Positions 9,725-21,120 of a DNA stretch of 64,000 nt are shown piece by piece. The notes below the pieces were generated by a model. The model saw nothing but the letters and a program-made list of their open reading frames with translations. It was not told where the DNA came from and made no database searches. How positions within the stretch are numbered: the stretch's first letter is position 1; each line of letters begins with the position of its first letter. This DNA comes from Methanoregulaceae archaeon UXB-2016. GTDB lineage: Archaea > Halobacteriota > Methanomicrobia > Methanomicrobiales > Methanospirillaceae. Both the position numbers and the translations under genes were made by a program. The stretch is taken from the NCBI GenBank assembly GCA_004332335.1, contig SISS01000029.1, positions 62,001-126,000 of the forward strand, written 5' to 3'.

Positions 9725-10837
9725 ATGACAGGGGTGCCGGAGTCAGGGACGATCGTGGCGCTGCTCAGGGATTGTGAAGGGGGGCACCGCCTGACCGAGG
9801 CCGAGGGGGCGCTCCTCCTCCGGGCGCGGGGGCGCGAGGTCTTCGCGATCGCAGGGGCCGCCCATCGGGCCCGGCAGGAGCGGGCCGGCGATGCCGTGAC
9901 CTGGGTCCGGAACCAGAACATCAACGTGACCAACGTCTGCGTCAACCGGTGCGGATTCTGCGGTTTCTCCAGGCGAGCGGAGGACCCCGATGCGTTCCGT
10001 CTGACGCTTCCCGACGTGGTGCACAAGGCCGGAGAGGCGGCCGTGCGGCAGGTGACCGAGATCTGCACGGTCTCGGGCCTCGCGCCCGGGTTCGACGGCG
10101 ACACCTACTGCGCGATCCTCCGCGCGTGTCGGGAGGGTGCGCCGCAGGCCCACCTCCACGCCTCGAACCCGATGGAGGTCGCCTACGGCGCCGGCCGGAG
10201 CGGGCGGACGACGGAGGAGCAGCTCGTCCTGATGCGCGAGGCCGGGCTCGGCTCCCTCTGCGGCACGGCCGCGGAGATCCTCGTCGACGAGGTCCGGGCC
10301 CGGATCTGCCCGGGCAAGTGCTCCACGGCCGAGTGGACCCGGATCATCACCGAGGCGCACCGCCTGGGCATCCCGACCACGGCCACGATCATGTACGGCT
10401 CGGGGGAGTCGGTCGAGGACCGGGTCCGGCACCTGGCCGTCCTCCGCGATATCCAGGACGAGACCCGGGGATTCACCGAGTTCGTGCCGCTCTCGTTCGT
10501 GTACCCCCGGACGCCGCTCTATCTCGCAGGCCAGGCCCCGCCCGGAGCAACCGGGGTTGAGGACCTTTTGATGATCGCAGTCGCCCGGCTCTTTCTCGAC
10601 AATGTCGACCACGTCCAGGCCTCGTGGGTCAAGCTCGGCCTGAAGATGGTCTCACTCTCGCTGCTTGCCGGTGCGGACGACCTGGGAGGGACCCTGTTCG
10701 AGGAGCGGATCTCGGCCGAGGCGGGCGCCACCGGGACCGACTACCTCGCTCCGGAGGAGATGGCCCGGGTCGCGGCCGACCTGGGCCGACCGCTACGACA
10801 GCGGACCACGCTCTACGAGCCCGTGGCGCCGCGCTGA
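9725..10837 (+). CDS. cofH: Radical SAM CofH-family protein, copy 2
   Basis: VRNQNINVTNVCVNRCGFCGFSRR; strong colinear similarity to 8256-9359. Confidence 0.88.
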   Translation: MTGVPESGTIVALLRDCEGGHRLTEAEGALLLRARGREVFAIAGAAHRARQERAGDAVTWVRNQNINVTNVCVNRCGFCGFSRRAEDPDAFRLTLPDVVHKAGEAAVRQVTEICTVSGLAPGFDGDTYCAILRACREGAPQAHLHASNPMEVAYGAGRSGRTTEEQLVLMREAGLGSLCGTAAEILVDEVRARICPGKCSTAEWTRIITEAHRLGIPTTATIMYGSGESVEDRVRHLAVLRDIQDETRGFTEFVPLSFVYPRTPLYLAGQAPPGATGVEDLLMIAVARLFLDNVDHVQASWVKLGLKMVSLSLLAGADDLGGTLFEERISAEAGATGTDYLAPEEMARVAADLGRPLRQRTTLYEPVAPR

Positions 10838-12204
10838 TTCCGATCGGCCGGCAGGAGCAGCACGCAACCGAGCGCGATCGCGACGAGGACGAGGTCCACG
10901 CCCATGATCAGCCGGAGGAGCGCGAGGAAGGTTCCGGTCGCCTCGGTGACGGGCGCCCCTCCGAACCAGAGCGAGAAGACGACCGCGGCGATGCTGAGCG
11001 AGATGGCCTGGCCGGCGAGGCGCATGGTCTCCTCGGTGCTCGAGGCGAGGCCGAAGGACTCCCGGCCGACCGCGTCGAGGACGACCCGGACGAGCGGGCT
11101 CGCCACGAGGGCCGGCCCGAGGCCGAGCAGGAGGAGCGCGGCCCCGAGCTGGACGAACGGGGTCGCGCTGTCCAGGGGGACGAGCAGTCCGATCCCGGCA
11201 CCGGTGAGCACGGTCCCGGTCGCGGCGACCGTGCGGGGAGGGTGCCGGTCCGAGAGCCGGCCTCCGAGCGGTGAAGCGAGGGCCATCGCGACCGGGCCGA
11301 TGAGCAGGACCAGCCCAGCCGCCCAGGGGTCGAGCCCCCGGACGTCCTGGAGATAGAGGCTCATCAGGAACGAGGGGGCGAAGGAGCTCGCATAGTAGAC
11401 GAAGGCCGTGAGCAGACCGATCGAGAAACCCGGCCGAACGGCGAGGGAGAGGTCGAGGAGCGGCGCCGGGGCCCGCCGTTCCCGGAGCAGGAAGAGGCCG
11501 AGCCCGAGGCCACCGAGCAGGGCGAGGCCGACCCCTATCAGGGCCGGGAGCAGGGTGATCCCGGTCAGCAGGGCGAGGAGGGTCGCGGTCCAGATCAGGG
11601 CGCCCGGACGGTCGAACGGCCGATCGCGGGCCAGGTCGCACTCGATCGTGACTCGCCGCCGGACCACCACGAGGGCGATGATGGCGATCACGGCGGCCAC
11701 GGCAAAGAGCCAGCGCCAGGAGAGGTACTGGGTGACGAGGCCGCCGAGCAGGGTTCCGGCCGAGTACCCGATCATCAACACCCCAATGATCGCACCGAGC
11801 GCCCGCCCCCGTTCGGCCTCGGGGGTGACGAGGCTGATAAAGGCCATCGAGGTGCCGAAGACCATGGCTCCGCCCACGCCGGCGAGGGCGCGGGCTCCGA
11901 TCAGGACGATCGCTGAGGGTGCGAGCGCCGCAAGGAGCGCGGCGCCGGTGTAGACCGCGACCCCGATTGAGAAGATCCGCCGGACTCCGATCTGATCGGC
12001 CGCGCTTCCGAACGGGAGCAGGCAGGCGCCGGCCACGAGGAAGAAGACGGTCCCGACCCAGGTTGTGCCGGTCGCCGAGAGCTCGAACTCCCGGGCGATC
12101 GAGGGGAGGGCCACGATCAGGGCCGAGACCATGAACGGTGCGAGAAATGACCCGAGCGAGACGGCAAGACGTACCCGCCGCCGCTCTGCCAGGTCCACGG
12201 CCAT
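10813..12204 (-). CDS. MFS drug/efflux-type transporter
   Basis: Many TM segments; GSAADQIGVRRIF and GGRLSDRHPPRTV loop motifs. Confidence 0.88.
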   Translation of the reverse strand: MAVDLAERRRVRLAVSLGSFLAPFMVSALIVALPSIAREFELSATGTTWVGTVFFLVAGACLLPFGSAADQIGVRRIFSIGVAVYTGAALLAALAPSAIVLIGARALAGVGGAMVFGTSMAFISLVTPEAERGRALGAIIGVLMIGYSAGTLLGGLVTQYLSWRWLFAVAAVIAIIALVVVRRRVTIECDLARDRPFDRPGALIWTATLLALLTGITLLPALIGVGLALLGGLGLGLFLLRERRAPAPLLDLSLAVRPGFSIGLLTAFVYYASSFAPSFLMSLYLQDVRGLDPWAAGLVLLIGPVAMALASPLGGRLSDRHPPRTVAATGTVLTGAGIGLLVPLDSATPFVQLGAALLLLGLGPALVASPLVRVVLDAVGRESFGLASSTEETMRLAGQAISLSIAAVVFSLWFGGAPVTEATGTFLALLRLIMGVDLVLVAIALGCVLLLPADRNQRGATGS

Positions 12205-12268
12205 GCCCCCTCCTCAGGCGGCCGCCCGGATAAAGGGTGTGGTCAGGAGGAGGCCACGGGTGCCCCGC

Positions 12269-12820
12269 TCAACTCGCCCGGTCCCCGAGGAAGGTGGCGC
12301 CCCGGCGCCCCGCCGCACGGGCTGCCTCGGCCGCGGCCTCATCCCGCGCGACATCGCCCGCACGGTAGCCGTTGCCGATCACGGAGCCGAGCGAGACGAA
12401 CTCGTGCGCCGAGAGGAACCCCTCGATCGTCTGCACGGCCCGCTCACCCCCGCTGTTCGCCTGGACCGCGACGGCAATTCCCCCGCGCCCGGCGAGCCGT
12501 CGCCGGTGATAGAGCGAGTACGTCCGGTCGATGAAGTTCTTGGCCTGGCCGTTCACGTCGTAGTAATAGGTCGGCGCACCGAGCACCACGATCTGGGCCT
12601 CGAGCATTCGCTCGGCGATCGCATCCCAGTCGTCCTGGACCTGGCAGAAGTTCTCCTTCTGACAGACCTCGCACCCTGTACACGGCCCGATCGTCTTTCC
12701 GGCGAGCGAGATGAACTCGGTCTCGAACCCGGCCCTGGCCGCCTCCTCGAGCACGGATCGGACGAGATAAGCGGTGTTTCCGTCCTCGCGCATGGACCCC
12801 GAGATTCCCAGCACTTGCAT
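12269..12820 (-). CDS. Flavodoxin-family NAD(P)H-dependent oxidoreductase / iron-sulfur flavoprotein
   Basis: MQVLGISGSMREDGNTAYLV; CTGCEVCQKENFCQVQDDW; VLGAPTYYYDVNGQAKNFIDR. Confidence 0.85.
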   Translation of the reverse strand: MQVLGISGSMREDGNTAYLVRSVLEEAARAGFETEFISLAGKTIGPCTGCEVCQKENFCQVQDDWDAIAERMLEAQIVVLGAPTYYYDVNGQAKNFIDRTYSLYHRRRLAGRGGIAVAVQANSGGERAVQTIEGFLSAHEFVSLGSVIGNGYRAGDVARDEAAAEAARAAGRRGATFLGDRAS

Positions 12821-12876
12821 GAACGTGTGGATGGCCGTTCAGGATGATAAATGATATCGCCCGCCACGCGGGCCGG

Positions 12877-15093
12877 CTACCGCCAGGTCCCGGGAGGGCA
12901 GCGGAGCTCGAACCGGACGCCGTCGCCCGGTCGCCCGGTCTCGCTCACCTCGATCCCGGTGATCGCCAGGATCTGGGGCGCAAGGTAGAGTCCGAGCCCG
13001 GTGTTCTTGCCGTAGCCCTGCTCGAAGATCCGCTCCTTGTCGCTCTCGGGGATGCCGATCCCGTCGTCCCCATAGAGCAGGACGAGAGAGTCGCCGTCGA
13101 TCTCGGTCTCGACCCGGATCCGGGTGACGGTCTGGCCGTACCGGACCGTGTTGTCCATCAGGTTCGAGAAGACCTTGCGCAGCAGGGGGTCGGCGAACAC
13201 CTCGCGCTCGCCGGTCTCGATCGCGAGCCGGATCCCGTCGAGCTCGACCTCGGTCAGGGCCTGGCGCACGACACTGGCGACCTGCTGCCACTCGGGCGCC
13301 CGGGCGCCCACCCGCTCGTAGTCGGCCGTGAACGCGAGTATCCGGTCCATTGTCCCGACGGTATCATGCGCCGATCGGCGGTGACGGGCGGCGCTCTCGG
13401 GATCGGGGTCGCGCTCGGCCAGCCGCAAGTACCCCTGGAGGGCCATCATCTTGTTCCGGAGGTCGTGCCGCGTCACGCTCGAGAGCAGAGCGATCTTCGC
13501 GTGGGCCTGGCGTAGGGCCTCCTCGTCCCGGACGCGGTCCGTGATCTCGGTCGCGATGTGGATCACCTTCTCGAGCGTGCCGCTCTCATCGAGGACCGGG
13601 GTACAGGCGACCAGGTAGGTCCCGTCGAGTCCCTCGAGCACCATCTCGACCGAGCCTCCCGCATCCCCGGAGTCCATCAGCCGTCGGAACGGGCACCCGT
13701 CGGGGGGACCTGCCGATCCATGAAAGACCTCGTAACATCGCCGCCCGAGCATCGCGGCCGTGTCGAGGCCGAGGGCGTGCTCGGCCGCACGGTTGGCGGC
13801 GAGGATCGCCTGGTCCGGGCCGAGGATCAGCACGGGCTGCCCGATCGCCTGGAAGATCCCCTCCCAGTCCCGGCCGAGCCGCCCAAGCTCCTGCTCGAGG
13901 ACGAGGTGGTGCGTGATCTCGACGAACTGGACTGCGACGGACTGCGGGCCGAACCGGAAGGCAGAGACTTCGTACGCCCGCTCGACCTCGCCGTTGCGAT
14001 AGCTCACGTCTTCCGAGACGAAGGGGACCCCTGTCCGGGCGACCTCACTGTACCGAGCGGGGATCTCCGTCCCGGCGAGCGCGGGGAAGGCTTCCTCGAT
14101 GGAAAGGCCTGCAAGGGACGCGTGCGAAAGTCCGAGGATGCGGTCGGCAGCCGGGTTTCCGCCGAGAAGGACGAGTTGACGATCGGACCGGAGCTCGTAG
14201 AGGTGGAGCCCGGTCGGCGTGGACGCGATGATCGCCCTGATCCGCTCCTCCGAGGCCCGGAGCTCCTTCTCGGCCCCCGCAAGCTGCTCGTTGGCGGCCC
14301 GGAGTTCATCCTCGGCCCTGTCCCGCTCGGTCACGTCGCGGAGCACGACCTGGACCCCGCAGAACCGGCCGTCGCGAACCACGGGGACCCCGGTCCCCTC
14401 GAAGACCACGACCGAGCCGTCGCGCCGCCGGCTGTGCATCGTGATCAGCCCGCTCGGCCGGCCCGCGAGGTTCTCGCTCTCCGAGGCGCGGATTGCGGCA
14501 AGGGCAGCGGGATCGATCGTCGAGGGATCGAGGCGACGGCCCACGATCTCGTCGGGTGCAAAGCCCGTGACCTGCTCAATCGAGGGCGTGATGTAGATCG
14601 GTATCCCTCGTTCGTCTAAGATGAGGACGATCTCCGAGATCCGCTCGGCCAGCTCCCGGTACCGGGCCTCGCTCTCGCGAAGCGCAGCCTCGGCCCGTCG
14701 GCGCCGGACCGCCTGCCGGCACTTATGCACGAGCTCGGCAAACTGCGCCTCGGGGTCGCCGCCCTTCTGGAGATAGAAGTCGGCCCCGTTGTCGAGCGCC
14801 TCGATCACGATCTCTTCGCGGCCCCGGCCCGTGAAGAGGATGAACGGGAGGTCGCCGTGGTCACTCCGGCACGCCTTCAGGAGTTCGATCCCGTTCATCC
14901 CGGGCATCTGGTAGTCCGAGACGACGATGTCCACGGGCTGCCGGTCGAGTTCGACAAGCGCCCGGGCCCCTGAGCGGGCGACCCGGACCTGGAACCCGCC
15001 GTCCTGTCCGAGAAAGAGCTTGAAGAGCTCGAGCAGAGCGGGTTCGTCGTCGACGTACAGGACCTGGATCATTACCGGGGGGTGTCTCTGCAT
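12877..15093 (-). CDS. Hybrid response regulator - multi-PAS - histidine kinase
   Basis: IQVLYVDDEPALLELFK receiver; several PAS domains; SSVTRHDLRNKMMALQGYL H-box; DNTVRYGQ N-box. Confidence 0.9.
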   Translation of the reverse strand: MQRHPPVMIQVLYVDDEPALLELFKLFLGQDGGFQVRVARSGARALVELDRQPVDIVVSDYQMPGMNGIELLKACRSDHGDLPFILFTGRGREEIVIEALDNGADFYLQKGGDPEAQFAELVHKCRQAVRRRRAEAALRESEARYRELAERISEIVLILDERGIPIYITPSIEQVTGFAPDEIVGRRLDPSTIDPAALAAIRASESENLAGRPSGLITMHSRRRDGSVVVFEGTGVPVVRDGRFCGVQVVLRDVTERDRAEDELRAANEQLAGAEKELRASEERIRAIIASTPTGLHLYELRSDRQLVLLGGNPAADRILGLSHASLAGLSIEEAFPALAGTEIPARYSEVARTGVPFVSEDVSYRNGEVERAYEVSAFRFGPQSVAVQFVEITHHLVLEQELGRLGRDWEGIFQAIGQPVLILGPDQAILAANRAAEHALGLDTAAMLGRRCYEVFHGSAGPPDGCPFRRLMDSGDAGGSVEMVLEGLDGTYLVACTPVLDESGTLEKVIHIATEITDRVRDEEALRQAHAKIALLSSVTRHDLRNKMMALQGYLRLAERDPDPESAARHRRSAHDTVGTMDRILAFTADYERVGARAPEWQQVASVVRQALTEVELDGIRLAIETGEREVFADPLLRKVFSNLMDNTVRYGQTVTRIRVETEIDGDSLVLLYGDDGIGIPESDKERIFEQGYGKNTGLGLYLAPQILAITGIEVSETGRPGDGVRFELRCPPGTWR

Positions 15094-15139
15094 GAGTCCT
15101 TGGCACCAATAGTGATAGCCTTTTCGAAACGATTGCGGA

Positions 15140-15577
15140 TTATGCCGTCCGCTCCAGGGACGGAACCAGACCGATCATGGAAAAGGCGTCCATGACCTCG
15201 TCCACGGGCTCCCGGGGACGGAAGAAGAGATGGGAGCCGCACGCGCAGTCGCTCGCTCCGAAGTCCTGGACCCTCTCGCCGCCGATCGCCCGGGCGAGGT
15301 CGCACTCGAGCCGCGCCGATCCCTCGCCGGTCACGGTCGCGATCAGCCGGAACCGGGGGTCGAGCAGGAGGCGGTCGACATGCCAGCGCGGTGGCCGGTC
15401 ACGGTCGCGGGCGAGCCGGCGGTGCCGCTCGACCCGGAGAAGCCCACCCGGGCCGAGGGCCGAGCCGACGTAGAGGTGGAACCCGGGCCGGAACGCGACC
15501 GGCCCGAGCCGGCCCACGGCCAGGGTGACGGCCGGGTTCGCGAGGATCAGGCAGTAGGTGCCGGGCTCCATGCTCAA
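15140..15577 (-). CDS. DUF123 GIY-YIG-type nuclease family protein
   Basis: GTYCLILANPAVTLAVGRLGPVAFRPGFHLYVGSALGPGGLLRVERH...DFGASDCACGSHLFF. Confidence 0.8.
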   Translation of the reverse strand: MSMEPGTYCLILANPAVTLAVGRLGPVAFRPGFHLYVGSALGPGGLLRVERHRRLARDRDRPPRWHVDRLLLDPRFRLIATVTGEGSARLECDLARAIGGERVQDFGASDCACGSHLFFRPREPVDEVMDAFSMIGLVPSLERTA

Positions 15578-15580
15578 TGC

Positions 15581-16177
15581 TCAGAGCCGGCGGATCAGCT
15601 CGGCGGCCGCGCGGACCTGGCGGCTCCCGCCCTCCTCCTCGGGGAAGCCGTGGCCCGGGAAGAGCCCGCGGACTTCGAGGGCCGCGAGCCGGTCGAGCGA
15701 CCCCGCCAGGACCTCGCGCGAGCCCCCCGGAAAGTCGTATCGGCCGAAGCAGCCGTCCGAGAAGACGGTGTCGCCCGAGATCAGGTCGCCGGTCGCCTCG
15801 TCATAGAGGCAGCAGGAGCCGGGGGTGTGGCCCGGGGTGTGGATGACCCGGAAGCCCCCCACCTCGTCGCCGTCCGCAAGGAGGCGGTCGGGGGCGATCC
15901 CGGGTGACCGGGCCCCGAAGTGGGACGAGAGGGACCAGGCATCCTCGACAAGGGCCTGGGCGTCGGCCTCGTGGATTGCGACCGCGGCACCGCACATGTG
16001 GGCGATCTCCTTCACGTAGGCCGTATGGTCGAAGTGGCCGTGCGAGAGGACGATCAGCTCGATCTCGTCCTTGAAGGGCTCGATCGCCATGGGGAGCACA
16101 CCCGCGTCCACGAGCACGGACCCGGCAAGGTAGGCGTTTGCGAACATCCCGCGCCCGGGAATCCATCGAATCGGCAT
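15581..16177 (-). CDS. MBL-fold metallo-hydrolase
   Basis: LSHGHFDHTAYVKEI; HTPGHTPGSCCLYDE; SGDTVFSDGCFGRYDFPGG. Confidence 0.9.
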   Translation of the reverse strand: MPIRWIPGRGMFANAYLAGSVLVDAGVLPMAIEPFKDEIELIVLSHGHFDHTAYVKEIAHMCGAAVAIHEADAQALVEDAWSLSSHFGARSPGIAPDRLLADGDEVGGFRVIHTPGHTPGSCCLYDEATGDLISGDTVFSDGCFGRYDFPGGSREVLAGSLDRLAALEVRGLFPGHGFPEEEGGSRQVRAAAELIRRL

Positions 16178-16212
16178 ACATCCATATAACGACCGCCGGC
16201 CATATCCTGTTT

Positions 16213-17496
16213 ATGCACCGCCTGATCGAGGACTGCCTCGGGTCCGTGCCCGAGGTCGCCCACGCCATCGCCCGCGACGAGGACCTGGTCCCCCGCCGCG
16301 TGGCCCGGGCGATTGCCCGCGGCCGGATCGTGGTCCCGGCCAACCCCCGGCGAGAGCACCGGCTCTGCGCGATCGGCGAGGGCTGCCGTGTCAAGGTGAA
16401 CGTGAATATCGGGACCTCGGGGACGCGATGCGACCCGGCCCTGGAGCTCGAGAAGGCCGAGGCAGCGCTCGCCGAAGGGGCGGACGCGCTGATGGACCTC
16501 TCGACCGGCGGCGACCTGCCCGCGATCCGGCGCTCGATCCTGGCGCTCGACGCGCCCGTCGGGACCGTCCCGATCTACGAGGCCGTCCGGCGGGCCGGGA
16601 ACGCGGCCGATGTCGACGCAGACCTGCTCTTCCGCGTGATCCGCGAACATTGCCGCGAGGGCGTGGACTTCCTGACCCTCCACTGCGGCGTGAACCAGGA
16701 CGCGTACCGGGCCCTGGTCGACGACCCGCGGGTGATGGGCGTGGTCTCGCGCGGCGGCGCGTTTCACACAGTGATGATGGCCGAGCGGGGCGAGGAGAAC
16801 CCGCTCTACGCCGAGTTCGACTACCTCTGCGAGCTCCTCGTCGAACACGGCGTGGTCCTCTCGCTCGGAGACGGGATGCGGCCGGGTTGCCAGTCGGACG
16901 CGGAACGGCTGGCGAAGGCGACCGAGTACCTGACCCTCGGCCGGCTCGCCAAGAAGGCCCTGGGCTCGGGCGTCGAACGGATGATCGAAGGGCCGGGGCA
17001 CATCCCTCTCGACCAGGTCGGGTACAACGTCCGGATGCTGAAAGAGCTGACCGACGATGCCCCGCTCTACCTGCTCGGTCCGCTGGTGACCGACCTCGCG
17101 CCGGGATACGACCATGTGGTCGGGGCGATCGGGGGCGCCGTCGCCTGTCAGCACGGCGCCGACTTCCTCTGCATGGTCTCGCCGGCCGAGCACCTGGCCC
17201 TGCCCGACCGCGACGATATCGTCGAGGGGACCCGGGTCGCCCGGCTCGCGGCCCACATCGGGACCCTCTCGCGCCTCCCCGGCGGGAGAGCGTCCCGGCA
17301 GGAGGTACGCATGGGGGATGCCCGGCGGCGCCTCGACTGGGACGAGCAGTTCCAGCTCGCACTCTTCCCCGCTCACGCCCGGAAGATCCACGAGCGGGAC
17401 GGGGCCGTCGAGACCTGCTCGATGTGCGGGGACCTCTGCGCCCTGAAGCTCGCAGGCGACCTGCTCCCGACGCCGGCACCGCGCGATCCCGAGTGA
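16213..17496 (+). CDS. thiC: Phosphomethylpyrimidine synthase ThiC
   Basis: VNVNIGTSGTRCD; ALMDLSTGGDLPAIR; GVDFLTLHCGVN; MIEGPGHIPLDQV; CSMCGDLCALK; start refined to ATG 16213. Confidence 0.93.
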   Translation: MHRLIEDCLGSVPEVAHAIARDEDLVPRRVARAIARGRIVVPANPRREHRLCAIGEGCRVKVNVNIGTSGTRCDPALELEKAEAALAEGADALMDLSTGGDLPAIRRSILALDAPVGTVPIYEAVRRAGNAADVDADLLFRVIREHCREGVDFLTLHCGVNQDAYRALVDDPRVMGVVSRGGAFHTVMMAERGEENPLYAEFDYLCELLVEHGVVLSLGDGMRPGCQSDAERLAKATEYLTLGRLAKKALGSGVERMIEGPGHIPLDQVGYNVRMLKELTDDAPLYLLGPLVTDLAPGYDHVVGAIGGAVACQHGADFLCMVSPAEHLALPDRDDIVEGTRVARLAAHIGTLSRLPGGRASRQEVRMGDARRRLDWDEQFQLALFPAHARKIHERDGAVETCSMCGDLCALKLAGDLLPTPAPRDPE

Positions 17497-17544
17497 GGGG
17501 CCCGTTCCGCCGGGCTTATCTCTCTCGGGGCACCACCTGAGAGT

Positions 17545-18399
17545 ATGGTTCGCTGGCTCCTGCCCTGCCTCCTGCTCGCTCTTGCCCTCGTGCTCACGGC
17601 CGGGTGCACCTCCGCCCCCGGTTCGGATCCAACACCCACGGTTCCTGCCACGGGTGTCCCGCCCGTCGATGCGGACCCCTCGACCGTGCTCGCCGCGATC
17701 GCCGCCGACGTCAATGCCACGCTCGAGGGGATGGACAAGAACGTCGCGACGGCGGCGGCCGAGCTGGGCTCGGGCGGCCTCTCGGGGCCCGGGGCGAACG
17801 CCACGCTCGCCCGGCTCGCAGCCATCTCGCCCCACGTGGCCGATGCGGTCTCGATCACGCCCGAAGGCCGGATCGTAGCCGCGATGCCCGAGGAGTACGG
17901 CGGAGCGATCGGATCGAGCGTCGCGAACCAGACCCACGTCCAGCAGGGTCTGCGGGACCGCAGGCCCCTGATGTCGCCGGTCTTCACCGCGGTCGAAGGG
18001 TTCGACGCGGCCGTGCTCCAGCACCCGGTCACGGGGAGCGACGGCGTGTTCTCGGGCCTCATCTCGGTCGTCTTCGATCCCTCCATGCTGCTCGCCGACC
18101 GGATCGACCGCACGGTCTCGGGGACGACCCTCACGGCGTGGGCGATGCAGCCTGACGGCCGCATCCTCTTCGATCCCGACCCCGAAGAGGTCGGGCGGAA
18201 CGTGGTGACGGACCCCTCCTACACCGGCTACCCCGAGCTCGTCGCACTTGCGAAGCGGATGGCGACGGAGCCGGCCGGCAGCGGATCGTACTCGTTCAAC
18301 GCGACCGGCAGCGACTCCCCAGTGACCAAGCAGGCGACCTGGGGCACGGCCGGCCTTCATGGGGCCGAGTGGCGGATCGTCGTGGTCCGCGAAGGTTAA
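17545..18399 (+). CDS. Lipoprotein with Cache/PDC-type sensor domain
   Basis: Lipobox LVLTAGCTSAP; TPEGRIVAAMPEEYGGAIGSSVANQTHVQQGLRDRRPLMSPVF. Confidence 0.7.
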   Translation: MVRWLLPCLLLALALVLTAGCTSAPGSDPTPTVPATGVPPVDADPSTVLAAIAADVNATLEGMDKNVATAAAELGSGGLSGPGANATLARLAAISPHVADAVSITPEGRIVAAMPEEYGGAIGSSVANQTHVQQGLRDRRPLMSPVFTAVEGFDAAVLQHPVTGSDGVFSGLISVVFDPSMLLADRIDRTVSGTTLTAWAMQPDGRILFDPDPEEVGRNVVTDPSYTGYPELVALAKRMATEPAGSGSYSFNATGSDSPVTKQATWGTAGLHGAEWRIVVVREG

Positions 18400-18432
18400 T
18401 CCTCCTCTTTTTGGCAGCCGGCACGGTCTGCA

Positions 18433-18596
18433 CTACCGGTTCATCCGCTCGCGGAGCTCGTCGATGTTGAGCGGGTTGAGGGGCTTGCAGGCTTGCAGAT
18501 CAGTTCGTTCACCCGGAGCCGTTCCTGGACGAGCGCAAACGTGACCGCGGTGTTCTCGGGGTCGAGCGTCTCGAAGTAGGCCGTCGTCTGTTCCAT
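18433..18596 (-). pseudogene. Small conserved-looking ORF frameshifted by an exact 8-bp tandem duplication
   Basis: Removing one of two GCTTGCAG copies (18483-18490/18491-18498) restores MEQTTAYFETLDPENTAVTFALVQERLRVNELICKPLNPLNIDELRERMNR* (51 aa). Confidence 0.5.
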
Positions 18597-18647
18597 GCCC
18601 GGGCCATGGGCCGCGGAGCGGATAAACCGAACGGCGGCTCGATCCCC

Positions 18648-19031
18648 TCAGATCCTGAGGATCCGCACGGCGAGCCAGGCGGCGTTCGCACCGTTGTCGA
18701 TGCCGACGCAGGCGACGGGGACGCCCTTCGGCATCTGAACGATCGAGAGGAGGGCGTCGAGCCCCCCGAGCGTGCCCGAGACCGGCACGCCGATCACGGG
18801 GCGGTCCGTCCGGGAGGCGACGACCCCGGGGAGGGCGGCCGCAAGGCCGGCGATGCAGATGAAGACCCGGGCGTCCGAGGCCTTCACGTAGGCCTCGAGC
18901 GCGTCGGGGTCGCGGTGGGCCGAGAGGACCCGGTAGTCGTAGCTCTGCCCCTGCTCCTCGAGGACCGCGATCGCCTTCCGGGCGATCGCGTCGTCCGAGG
19001 CCGATCCGGCGATGACGGCGACGTCGACCAT
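18648..19031 (-). CDS. purE: PurE-family N5-carboxyaminoimidazole ribonucleotide mutase
   Basis: [43 protein letters not shown]...[23 protein letters not shown]; 127 aa. Confidence 0.92.
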   Translation of the reverse strand: MVDVAVIAGSASDDAIARKAIAVLEEQGQSYDYRVLSAHRDPDALEAYVKASDARVFICIAGLAAALPGVVASRTDRPVIGVPVSGTLGGLDALLSIVQMPKGVPVACVGIDNGANAAWLAVRILRI

Positions 19032-19079
19032 CGGGGAGAGTATATGCCCCGTCGGCACATAAAGTTGAGACGAATCGTC

Positions 19080-20679
<1,600 letters not shown>

Positions 20680-20712
20680 TGATTATCGAGTGAGAACAGA
20701 GGTAGACAGGAC

Positions 20713-21120
20713 ATGACGCTCAGGCTCGGATTCGTGGTCGCGGAGTTCAACCGCGACATCACCTACATGATGGAGATCGAGGCGCGCGAGCACGCCCAGT
20801 TCCTCGGGGCCGAGGTGACCGAGGTCATCTACGTCCCCGGCGCCTATGACATGCCGCTCGCGATCAAGTCCCTCCTGCGGAAGGGCGGGGTCGACGCGGT
20901 GGTCACGATCGGCTGTGTGATCGAGGGCGCGACCCAGCACGACGAGATCGTGGTGCAGCACGCAGCGCGGAAGATCATCGACCTCTCGCTCGAGTTCGAG
21001 AAGCCGGTCGCGCTCGGGATCTCCGGGCCGGGCATGACCCGGATGGAGGCGACCGAACGGATCGACTACGCCCGGCGCGCGGTCGAGTCGGCCGTGAAGA
21101 TGTGCCAGCGCCTCCAATGA
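20713..21120 (+). CDS. ribH: 6,7-dimethyl-8-ribityllumazine synthase
   Basis: [45 protein letters not shown]. Confidence 0.93.
   Translation: MTLRLGFVVAEFNRDITYMMEIEAREHAQFLGAEVTEVIYVPGAYDMPLAIKSLLRKGGVDAVVTIGCVIEGATQHDEIVVQHAARKIIDLSLEFEKPVALGISGPGMTRMEATERIDYARRAVESAVKMCQRLQ

Noticed and set aside
12877-15093. Long plus-strand ORFs such as 13558-14619 (353 aa) opposite the histidine kinase
   Set aside because: High-GC antisense shadow of a clear sensor kinase; composition (Asp/Arg/Gly/Pro-rich, no motifs) is not protein-like
16054-18360. 768-aa minus-strand ORF opposite thiC and the Cache lipoprotein
   Set aside because: Entirely antisense to well-supported thiC and lipoprotein genes; no recognisable domains
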